From Candidatus Woesearchaeota archaeon (GTDB lineage: Archaea; Nanobdellota; Nanobdellia; Woesearchaeales; ARS49), in the NCBI GenBank assembly GCA_003694525.1, contig RFLK01000074.1:1-6670 (forward strand): 6,670 nt of DNA, written 5' to 3'. A program made the position numbers and the translations under genes. Shown piece by piece: positions 1-6,490 of this stretch; the first letter of the stretch is position 1; every line of letters begins with the position of its first letter. Below the pieces are notes generated by a model, which saw nothing but the letters and a program-made list of their open reading frames with translations, made no database searches and was not told the origin of the DNA.

Positions 1-3000
1 CCTCCTGTTTGGCTTATTGTGCACTCTGCAGACTCTTGTCGCTCTTGCCTTCCGTCATTCCACTTCCATATTAGCTCTGCTTTGTCGTATCTTATTTTGC
101 TTCCAAGATCTCCTCCCTTCATTACAAAGAAGATCTCTTCGTTGATTATTTCTCCTTGTTTTGCTCTTGTTGGAAGCTCGGGAGGGCTTATTGTTATTTC
201 TTCTGGTGCATCGCAATCGCACTTTCCGCCTTCAAACCCGTCGCTCTCCCTGCACTTGTAGCCTCCTGAGCATTTGAGTTTCAGTTGTATGTCAACATCT
301 GCGCCCGCTGCAATTCCCGCACCTAACTGGTACGCCCAGGTTACAAGCCCGCCTGGCTGTGTTGCAGGATTGTATGATACGAACCTTCTCCTGCAAGGGT
401 GCAGGAGGCCGTAGCTTTGGATTGGTTGCGTTTCTACCGACTCGTCAAATACTGCTCCAACGTCAAGGTTCCACGTTCCAGTAAATGCAAACATGCAAGC
501 AGAGTGGACAAGCTTTTTGTCTATGAATACGCTCTTGTACATTGATGTCTCTCCGTACCTTGAGCTGACAGAGCGTGAGAGCTCGGTTCCAGCAGAGGTC
601 AGTGCGCCCACAACGTTTCCTCCAAATCCTGTGATTCCCAGCCTGCCCCCTGGCCCTTGCGTGCTGAACTTTGTGGTAAAGCAGGCAACAGCATCGTATA
701 TGAGGTCGCAAGCGTACTGGGATACTACTGCCTGGCACACTCCCGCACTCCCATCTCCTGTCAGAAGTATTGTATTTATGCAGTCTCTGACCGAGCCCAT
801 TATTGATCTCCATTGCTTCAAGAATGCTATGAGTGTAGGGAAGCACAGGCATCTTACCGAGTTGAATATTCCTTCAGATGGCCTTATTATGTATTCTTGT
901 TCTGGATCGCCTATCTTGCTCATTATGTTCCTGTAGACGCCCTCAGCATCGTTTTTTGAGAACTCGTTGCAGTTCTCAGAGTATCCTGCAGTCTCGCATA
1001 TGGTCTTTCTGAATGTTGCGAGTGCGCTCTGCTCCGGCTTGTTGTTTTGATTGTAATACTCTATTGCTTTTTCACTGAACGCGCTTCCAATATTCGAGGA
1101 GTACAGTACTGCCTCAACTTTTGCATTGATTGGTATTGAATTTTCGCTTTTTCCTGCCTTTGAGAGCTCTATAGTCTCTGCAAGGTATCCTAATTCTATA
1201 TCGTATTCTCCCGTGTAAGATTTGCCTGCAAAAGATCTGCTCTCTGATTTCTTTGGTATCATCAGAACGTAGAGGTATTCCTCTTTTTTGCCCGTCGCTT
1301 GTGCAAGTTTTCCGCTAACGCCTCCGCCCTCGCCGCAACATAGCCTTACAGTTCTTACAGCCTCTGGAGGCGCTCCTCCGTCCGAGTCGCAGAACCCCCC
1401 TGCGCTGTTTAGTAGCGATGAGCACTCTTCTTCCTTTCCATCGAGCCCGCGTATCTTGTTTGAGTTGACTGTTTGCGCTTGCAGGCAAGTGCTCTCTTTT
1501 ATTTCATCAAAAGTGTCAAGCGTTGTTCCAATCGCGCTGATTCCGCATCCGGATCCCCATTGTTGCATATACTCGTATCCGCAGCATTCTGCTTTTGCTT
1601 CTTGAAGTCCTGCGCAGCTGTTCTCTGAGTCTTCTTTATCATTCTTGTGTTCTAACCACTGGTTGTATATTTCTTGTATTTCTGCGTTTGTGAATTGAAG
1701 TCTTGGAGGTATTTTTTTATTGTCTTTTTGCGCTTGTTTTTGTTTTTCCTTGAACCATTTCGTGCAATGCCCTCCTGCTTGAACTTGCTTTCCAAGATTT
1801 TTTGAATTGACAGGGATTAGTTTTTCACTCGCTCTTGATCTTATGTAGTGTTGCAAGGATGGAACTGAAGGGCACATCACTCTATCGCACACTTGCTGGT
1901 ATAGCCTCTCTATTTTTCCCCGCCACTCTTTTGCGCTCTGGCAGGATTTGCAGCTCTCAAGGCTTTTGTCTTGTCCTTTGTATTCTTCCTCGCACTTCCC
2001 TATTTGAGCTATCAGAGGGTCAAAGCCTCCTTCTCCTGTTGCTTTTGATATGTATTGGCTGTACTCGCAATTGTACTTTTCAAGCGCTATTGGTATAAAG
2101 CTTATTGCTTGTCCTGCAATGCAGGTGTAGAAAAGGTATTTTCCTATGGTCTCTACTGGTTTTAGCACTTGGTCTATTCCTTCCACTATCTTGGTCAGCG
2201 CTTTTGCAGTGTTTTTGAGAAATCCTGATGGCACGTATTTTGGCGGCAGTCTGTAGTCTATGGGTATTTCAAGGTCTATGCAAGTGCGTTGGACCTCTCT
2301 TGTTGATGTTTCCCTCTCAAGGCTTGTTTGTAGCTCAGGTGTTGCTCTTGGAACTTTCTCTTCAAAGGGTATTTCGAGTTCTAAGAAGAGTTTCATGCAG
2401 CCGAATCCTGGAACAAGGCAGTCTCCTTTTCTGTGTTCGTGTATTCTGTTTTCTTTGTCAAACAGGGTTGCGTTTTTTGGCTCTGTCTCATCGCCGAAGG
2501 TTTTGAAAGGATCCGGTATTGCGTTGAAGTTTATTCTTATGTAGCCTTCTCCGCTTCCAGGGTCTCGCGGGTTTTGTTTTACAAGAGGCCTTTGGTTGAT
2601 TGATATAAGACCATTGTCATATTCGTCTTCAAACTCAGGCCCTGGCTGTATTTTCACCACTCTTATCTGGTTTTTCGCAATTATTCCTTTGTATCCGCCT
2701 TTGTATGTGTAGTTGAAAGCAATTCCTGCTTCTTGCACTCCTTGAAGCAGAAGTCTTGGATTTAGCATGTCTGGAAGGGGCTCTGATACGTGCACGTCAA
2801 GCTTTGATCCCTCGCCGCACCTTTTGTATTCGACTTCAACTTCTTCGCTCTCGCTTGAAAGACCCACCGCATCTATTGCTTGTATTTTTATCTTGTTCTT
2901 GTATGAGAGGGCGCTTTCAAGAGATGCTCTTTGCTCTCCGCTTTTGACCTGAACTATTCTTTTCAGTGTGATTGGTATTGACACAAAACCGTTCTCGTCC

Positions 3001-4310
3001 GTTGGTTTGCTTGCAACAGCATCTCCGTTCAAGAATACTGTAACTGTCGCGGGCTCTGACGTTTTTGCTTTTACTCTGACCGTCCTCTTGTAAGTGGGTG
3101 AGAGTGCGTTCAGGTTGTGTTCTATTATTTGAGGCGGGCCTGAGTCGTAGAGTGTTGTTTTTGTGACGTTTGTTGTAAGGCCTGCTTTGTCTTTTGCGCT
3201 GAATATGACGTCATTCACGCCTTCAACAAGGCTTATTGTGACCGTGTTTGCCCCTTCTCTTAGTTCTGTTCGTATTGGCTTTGGAAGGCAGGATATTTCA
3301 ACTTCAATTCGCTCTCCCCCTCTTGCATTTTCCGGAGTGTTTGCAGTGAGTATGTTGCTGCTATCGCTCTCAGTGCATTCTTTTGATATTGTTGTTACTG
3401 TATACTTGTATTGTACTTTTGGCGCTATTATGTTGTCCCTGAATCTTGCCTCTCGAGTTGTTGCTATTCTTTTCCCGTTCCTGTATACTGCATACTCTCT
3501 CGCACCAGGAACTTCCTCCCAGGAGATCTCAACGCTTCTCTCTGTTATGCGCTCTATTTTCAGGCCAACCGGCCTGTCAGGCTTTTTCCCTCCTGGCTTT
3601 ACTCTGACAGTGAGGTTTGCTCTCTCATTTGTTGTTATGTTCGCGTTTATTGTTTGTTGTGTTGTGACGAGCGGAAGTTCTACTTTCAACTGTGGAGGTC
3701 CTTCGTCTATTTCGGTGAAGTATTCTTTTTGGGCGGTCTCATTGCCTGATACGGCTTTCAGCATTATCTTGTTTGATTTTTCAAGTCGGACTTCTCTGAA
3801 TGTGAAGTCTCCAGTATTTGTAAACGCCTCGCGTGTCTTGTTGTTGACGGTCAGGATTACTTTGGATCCTGCCCTGGTCTTTCCTATGATGTTTATCTTG
3901 CTTGATCTCGCAAACCTTGGAACGTTTGATTCTATTCTAAGGGGTCCTGCTTCAAGTTTTGATATGCTGGTTTTTTTGCAGTTCCCTGAAGCATCACAGC
4001 TCTCTATTGCATAATAGTATGTCTCTTTCTCGGTTTGTACTGCAATTGAGTGCTTTTCCAGAAGGGATTGAGTGCTTGCGCTCTGTTCGATTGCAGGCGT
4101 TGTGCCGTAATAGACCGTGCTTGTTGCAGGCTCGTTTGTTGTCCAGTTTATGGTGCTGACAAGGCCGGCTTGAACCTTGATGTCTGTTATTATTGGAGGT
4201 GTTGTGTCTTGCTGGCCTGAGATGCTTTGCGCTTGGACTATTGGCAGGAAGAGTATGAGAGATAGCATAAATGTTGCAAGTCTTGTTTTTTTGATATCAT
4301 CCGCTCTCAT
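1..4310 (-). CDS. Giant secreted FN3/Ig-like and cysteine-rich surface protein (partial, C-terminus beyond window)
   Basis: I translated this frame by hand from ATG at 4310 and it stays open for 1436 codons to the window edge; the stop lies outside. Residues 1-27 are a Sec-type signal peptide: a KK/R n-region, hydrophobic residues 11-22, and a likely cut after PIVQA. Residues 35-120 are FN3-like (DTTPPI, then INWTTNEPATSTVYYG). Residues 125-200 are Ig-like. Residues 244-326 form a clear FN3 domain (PDRPVGL, VEISWEEVPGAREYAVYRNG, YKYTV). Residues 345-495 contain two more Ig-like stretches with NDVIFSAKDKAG and IKIQAIDAVG motifs. From residue 498 on, 36 cysteines occur, including CKSC, two CC pairs, CLC and CDC, and I recognise no named fold. 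The gene overlaps the upstream gene by ATGA and so is probably co-translated. It is most likely extracellular; adhesion or surface-coat function is inference only. The specific function is unknown. Confidence 0.9.
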   Translation of the reverse strand, partial: MRADDIKKTRLATFMLSLILFLPIVQAQSISGQQDTTPPIITDIKVQAGLVSTINWTTNEPATSTVYYGTTPAIEQSASTQSLLEKHSIAVQTEKETYYYAIESCDASGNCKKTSISKLEAGPLRIESNVPRFARSSKINIIGKTRAGSKVILTVNNKTREAFTNTGDFTFREVRLEKSNKIMLKAVSGNETAQKEYFTEIDEGPPQLKVELPLVTTQQTINANITTNERANLTVRVKPGGKKPDRPVGLKIERITERSVEISWEEVPGAREYAVYRNGKRIATTREARFRDNIIAPKVQYKYTVTTISKECTESDSSNILTANTPENARGGERIEVEISCLPKPIRTELREGANTVTISLVEGVNDVIFSAKDKAGLTTNVTKTTLYDSGPPQIIEHNLNALSPTYKRTVRVKAKTSEPATVTVFLNGDAVASKPTDENGFVSIPITLKRIVQVKSGEQRASLESALSYKNKIKIQAIDAVGLSSESEEVEVEYKRCGEGSKLDVHVSEPLPDMLNPRLLLQGVQEAGIAFNYTYKGGYKGIIAKNQIRVVKIQPGPEFEDEYDNGLISINQRPLVKQNPRDPGSGEGYIRINFNAIPDPFKTFGDETEPKNATLFDKENRIHEHRKGDCLVPGFGCMKLFLELEIPFEEKVPRATPELQTSLERETSTREVQRTCIDLEIPIDYRLPPKYVPSGFLKNTAKALTKIVEGIDQVLKPVETIGKYLFYTCIAGQAISFIPIALEKYNCEYSQYISKATGEGGFDPLIAQIGKCEEEYKGQDKSLESCKSCQSAKEWRGKIERLYQQVCDRVMCPSVPSLQHYIRSRASEKLIPVNSKNLGKQVQAGGHCTKWFKEKQKQAQKDNKKIPPRLQFTNAEIQEIYNQWLEHKNDKEDSENSCAGLQEAKAECCGYEYMQQWGSGCGISAIGTTLDTFDEIKESTCLQAQTVNSNKIRGLDGKEEECSSLLNSAGGFCDSDGGAPPEAVRTVRLCCGEGGGVSGKLAQATGKKEEYLYVLMIPKKSESRSFAGKSYTGEYDIELGYLAETIELSKAGKSENSIPINAKVEAVLYSSNIGSAFSEKAIEYYNQNNKPEQSALATFRKTICETAGYSENCNEFSKNDAEGVYRNIMSKIGDPEQEYIIRPSEGIFNSVRCLCFPTLIAFLKQWRSIMGSVRDCINTILLTGDGSAGVCQAVVSQYACDLIYDAVACFTTKFSTQGPGGRLGITGFGGNVVGALTSAGTELSRSVSSRYGETSMYKSVFIDKKLVHSACMFAFTGTWNLDVGAVFDESVETQPIQSYGLLHPCRRRFVSYNPATQPGGLVTWAYQLGAGIAAGADVDIQLKLKCSGGYKCRESDGFEGGKCDCDAPEEITISPPELPTRAKQGEIINEEIFFVMKGGDLGSKIRYDKAELIWKWNDGRQERQESAECTISQTG
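3036..4208 (-). repeat. Three degenerate repeats of an Ig/FN3-like unit at protein level
   Basis: In the giant protein a D-x-x-PP linker recurs at residues 35-39 (DTTPP), 202-206 (DEGPP) and 389-393 (DSGPP). Each is followed after 22-27 residues by a related strand: TTNEPATSTV (57-66), TTNERANLTV (226-235) and KTSEPATVTV (416-425). The units are about 170-190 residues apart. The pattern suggests an old internal duplication of a beta-sandwich module that has diverged beyond DNA-level similarity. Boundaries are approximate. Confidence 0.65.
4230..4310 (-). other. Sec signal peptide of the giant surface protein
   Basis: Residues 1-27 have a charged start (MRADDIKKTR), a hydrophobic core (LATFMLSLILFL) and a polar cleavage region ending in V-Q-A before QSISG. 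The V-Q-A triplet fits the small-residue rule at -3 and -1 for signal peptidase I. This points to export through Sec and release or surface retention, in contrast to the uncut or prepilin-type N-terminus of the gene upstream. Confidence 0.8.
4307..4310 (-). other. ATGA start/stop overlap between the two minus-strand genes
   Basis: On the minus strand the four bases ATGA contain the start of the giant secreted protein (4310-4308) and the TGA stop of the prepilin-like protein (4309-4307). I see no convincing Shine-Dalgarno sequence in the 20 bases before this start (GCTAAAGCCAGCATTTGT). Translation of the second gene therefore probably depends on ribosomes finishing the first, which would tie the amounts of the two proteins together. 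Confidence 0.9.
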
Positions 4311-6352
4311 ACAAATGCTGGCTTTAGCGCCGTCCAGTATGGCTTGTCATCTTTTTTGCCTCTCTCGTATAGGAATGTGAACATTCCTGCTTTTTGGAAG
4401 TCTTCTGCTGGAAGGGGCCTGTATTCTACTGCTTTTAGTATTGCGTGATCCGCTCCCAGCACTTCATCGGTTGTTATTGTCATGTTTTCTGCGTGGTATC
4501 CTCCAACAGGAGTATCTCCTTTGTATAGTATTATGTCTATATCGTATTGAGCATCACCGAGAACGAAATTTATTTTATCCGCTGTCTCTTCAAGTGTCAG
4601 GTCTTGCGCAGGAGGGTATATCAAGAACTGGTCGTATGGCTCTCCTCTGAGCGATACTGCTATTGTTGCGTGGGTGTTCTTTGAGAATTTGGTGTATTCT
4701 TGCCCTTCAAGCCATTGCTCGTTGTCCGCGCTGAGCGGGTTTGTCTTGCTTACTTCCTCATAGTAAGGGTATACTTGTATGCTGTAGGTCATGGGTTTTA
4801 GTTTTGTAAGAGTCACTTCTGCAGTATCCTCGAGCAATTGCACTCTTTTGCTTATGTATCCTTCTTTTGAGACTTCTATGAAGGGGTTTGTGCACCCTTC
4901 AGGAAGGTAAGTGTTCAGTCTTATGGCTCCTGAGCCGTCGCTGTAGGTTTGGCCAAGGTTGCATACTTGCGATAGGCAAGAGTATGTTATGTTGGCTCCT
5001 TCAAGCTCTTCTGCAACAGGGGAGTCTTCTACAAACCCGAGCACTCTTATATCGACCTTCTTATCTCCGAAGTTTGTGCAAAAGTCTCTTGTTTCTTGCG
5101 GCGCTATGAATCTTCTGAGACCAAAATACGCTCTTCTATCCTCATTGTCTTCTATTATTACTGGAAAGGCCATCTGGAAAGTGTACCCTTGTCCTTTGTA
5201 TGCTTTCGGATCCTTTAGTATTGTCTTTACAGGATACAGCACATCGTATGCGAAATGGTACTGGTTAAGGCACAGGTATCTCAGGTATTTTGAAGGCCCT
5301 CTGAGTTTTGCAGTGCTCAGAACCCCTCCTTGTGATGGTTGCGCGTTTAGTAACATAGGGTATCTTGTCTCATAGACAAAGGCTGCTTTTATGTCAGAGT
5401 CAAGCCCTGCATCAATGCTCATTCTGTTGACTTCAAAAATATCTTCAGGAGCGCTTTCTGGCCAGTCGGGCTCTTTTCCTGCTTCAAGTGATTGTCTTAT
5501 CTTTTTGGCTTGCTCTTGCAATTTGGCATACTCTCTCTCAGAGGCCAGAGGGGCTGGTGTTTGCGTTCCTTTGACTCTCACATAGGGCATCACATAGTGA
5601 AGGGTGCTCTGCAGTTCTTTTTTTATCGATGGCAGGAACCATTTTTTCGTTCCGCATTCGAATTCCAGCCCTGATACTGGTATGTTCTCGTTCGCGCTCA
5701 TAAGATCTATTGTAAGGTTCTCAAACCACGCTTGCGAGTTCTCGTACTCCATTAGTTTTGCAGCGCTGTTGTAAAGCAGTTTTAGTCTTACAGGGTGATC
5801 TGCCAGGAACTCGTCGAGTTTTACTATTCTGTTTGCGGTTGTTATTTCCAGTGGCCAGGACAGGGTTGTTAGAACTTGGTTATCTGTTATGCTGACTATG
5901 GGTATCATTTTGTCTTTTGGGATTATTGATGCTTTGTTTGCAAACGCTTCAAAGTTGTTTATGCACTCTCCGATGTTCTCTTTTATGTAGTTTGCAAGTT
6001 CTCTTTCCATAAATTCCATCTGCGGTGTTCTATCCTCGCCTTCATAGTACCAGAAGGGGACTTTTATTATCCCTGCAGGGTCTTCTGGCAAGAATGAGTT
6101 GGGGTTTCTCTCTATAATTGGGGGTATGTTTATGTACCCTCCTTGTTGTCCAAGTATGAAAAGGCCTTCGCGTCCAGTCTGTTCAAGGCAACCTTTTACA
6201 TAATCGTATACTTCCTGTCCTCCTTCTGGCACGCTTATTTCTCGCTGTATAGGGGCAAGTTCAGCCTCTCTTGTCAAGTATAAGAATATCGCCGCTCCTA
6301 TTATTATGATGAGCCCTATTATTATGAATAGTGTAATCTGGCCTTTGCCCAT
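4307..6352 (-). CDS. Prepilin-like, membrane-anchored extracellular protein with carboxypeptidase-regulatory-like domain
   Basis: This is a complete 681-residue frame. The N-terminus MGKGQITLFIIIG followed by hydrophobic residues up to LYL26 resembles archaeal class III (prepilin) signals, with a possible cut after Gly4. It has Thr at +3 and Phe at +5 where classic pilins have Ser and Glu, so it may instead be an uncleaved N-terminal anchor. The remainder should lie outside the membrane. Residues 46-260 are mixed alpha/beta with C55, C130 and C233. Residues 265-292 are charged and helical, possibly a coiled coil. Residues 434-520 resemble a carboxypeptidase-regulatory/PEGA-like beta sandwich (ANITYSC, CNLGQTYSDGSG, LPEGC, VSKEGY) with C459, C464 and C487. 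Residues 524-681 look beta-rich and are unrecognised. The start at 6352 is supported by AGGGG five bases upstream and by alignment with the divergent paralogue. The gene ends inside the start codon of the giant secreted protein. The exact role is unknown; a minor pilin or surface assembly factor is possible. Confidence 0.93.
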   Translation of the reverse strand: MGKGQITLFIIIGLIIIIGAAIFLYLTREAELAPIQREISVPEGGQEVYDYVKGCLEQTGREGLFILGQQGGYINIPPIIERNPNSFLPEDPAGIIKVPFWYYEGEDRTPQMEFMERELANYIKENIGECINNFEAFANKASIIPKDKMIPIVSITDNQVLTTLSWPLEITTANRIVKLDEFLADHPVRLKLLYNSAAKLMEYENSQAWFENLTIDLMSANENIPVSGLEFECGTKKWFLPSIKKELQSTLHYVMPYVRVKGTQTPAPLASEREYAKLQEQAKKIRQSLEAGKEPDWPESAPEDIFEVNRMSIDAGLDSDIKAAFVYETRYPMLLNAQPSQGGVLSTAKLRGPSKYLRYLCLNQYHFAYDVLYPVKTILKDPKAYKGQGYTFQMAFPVIIEDNEDRRAYFGLRRFIAPQETRDFCTNFGDKKVDIRVLGFVEDSPVAEELEGANITYSCLSQVCNLGQTYSDGSGAIRLNTYLPEGCTNPFIEVSKEGYISKRVQLLEDTAEVTLTKLKPMTYSIQVYPYYEEVSKTNPLSADNEQWLEGQEYTKFSKNTHATIAVSLRGEPYDQFLIYPPAQDLTLEETADKINFVLGDAQYDIDIILYKGDTPVGGYHAENMTITTDEVLGADHAILKAVEYRPLPAEDFQKAGMFTFLYERGKKDDKPYWTALKPAFV
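6275..6352 (-). other. Prepilin-like (class III-like) N-terminal segment
   Basis: Residues 1-26 consist of a short basic Gly-Lys-Gly head, then Gln-Ile-Thr-Leu-Phe and an unbroken hydrophobic stretch of Ile, Leu, Gly and Ala. The Gly before Gln matches the cut point of archaeal prepilin peptidases of the EppA/PibD type. The usual Glu at mature position 5 is replaced by Phe, so processing is uncertain and a plain membrane anchor is the alternative. Confidence 0.6.
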
Positions 6353-6357
6353 TGAAA

Positions 6358-6363
6358 CCCCTT
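6358..6363 (-). promoter_or_regulatory. Shine-Dalgarno-like AAGGGG before the prepilin-like gene
   Basis: On the minus strand AAGGGG lies five bases before ATG 6352. AGGGG can pair with the archaeal 16S tail using one G-U wobble. The match is weak, but its spacing supports the chosen start. Confidence 0.4.
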
Positions 6364-6370
6364 TTTCTGT

Positions 6371-6395
6371 TTTAAAGACGTGAGCGTCATTTAAA
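6371..6395. repeat. Inverted repeat, candidate operator
   Basis: TTTAAAGACG, then TGAG, then CGTC-a-TTTAAA forms two arms that are complementary over ten bases apart from one extra A in the right arm. It overlaps the proposed TATA box of the minus-strand unit and extends over its likely transcription start, where a bound repressor would block initiation. TTTAAA is self-complementary, so part of the symmetry could be chance; the GACG/CGTC core is the more telling part. Confidence 0.4.
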
Positions 6396-6405
6396 AAACT
6401 TTGGT
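6389..6405 (-). promoter_or_regulatory. Candidate TATA promoter for the minus-strand two-gene unit
   Basis: Read on the minus strand, CCAAAG-TTTTTTAAAT gives a TATA-like core with a near-BRE sequence before it (one mismatch at the purine position). Transcription would begin near 6366-6370, giving a leader of about 15 bases before ATG 6352. An alternative is GTATTTAAAC at 6430-6421, which would give a longer leader and overlaps the control region of the opposite gene. Confidence 0.45.
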
Positions 6406-6429
6406 GTTTTTCTTCTCTTGTTTAAATAC

Positions 6430-6444
6430 GGCAACCTTTATAAC
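6430..6444 (+). promoter_or_regulatory. Candidate BRE/TATA promoter for the plus-strand paralogue
   Basis: TTTATAAC (6437-6444) is a good archaeal TATA box. GGCAACC just upstream contains GCAA (6431-6434), fitting the purine-N-A-A core of a BRE. A start of transcription about 25 bases downstream would fall near 6465, leaving a short leader of roughly 20 bases before ATG 6488. A second TATA-like site, TTTAAATA (6421-6428), is less well placed for this gene. Confidence 0.55.
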
Positions 6445-6468
6445 ATATGGCGTTCTTTGAATTCTAAA

Positions 6469-6490
6469 AGAGGTTGTATGCGTTAGTATG
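6469..6490 (+). promoter_or_regulatory. AGAGGT ribosome site and ATG-CGT-TAG mini-ORF before the plus-strand start
   Basis: AGAGGT (6469-6474) is the only Shine-Dalgarno-like sequence near the plus-strand gene. It sits 3 bases before an ATG at 6478 that reads Met-Arg-stop (TAG at 6484-6486). It is 13 bases before the true ATG at 6488, longer than usual. The gene start comes one base after the mini-ORF stop, so termination and restart, or a stretched spacer, are both possible. Confidence 0.45.

Noticed and set aside
463..852. 129-codon minus-strand open frame
   Set aside because: It is a different frame on the same strand inside the giant protein gene; the main frame runs through it with a Cys pattern consistent with the rest, and no ribosome site is seen.
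19..936. Plus-strand open frames of 80 and 147 codons near the left end
   Set aside because: Both are antisense to the giant protein frame, without ribosome sites or recognisable motifs.
3411..3749. Plus-strand frame with many Cys/Tyr residues, considered as a small secreted protein
   Set aside because: The Cys and Tyr come from antisense reading of ACA/GTA-rich sense codons within the FN3 domain, so the composition is a by-product.
3163..4014. 283-codon plus-strand open frame
   Set aside because: It lies entirely antisense to the continuous 1436-codon minus frame, which has a signal peptide and FN3/Ig motifs. Its translation is a low-complexity, Ser/Leu/Phe-rich hydrophobic product typical of antisense reading of purine-rich coding DNA.
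4441..5674. Several short plus-strand open frames (60-138 codons)
   Set aside because: All are antisense to the 681-residue gene, and their translations carry no domain or signal that I recognise.
6421..6428. TTTAAATA as the main plus-strand TATA box
   Set aside because: It would place the transcript start near 6450 and has a weaker upstream BRE than TTTATAAC at 6437; it was kept only as an alternative.
6353..6487. Possible small RNA or tRNA in the intergenic region
   Set aside because: The 135 bases are AT-rich with promoter-like elements; no cloverleaf or stable long hairpin was found beyond the short inverted repeat.
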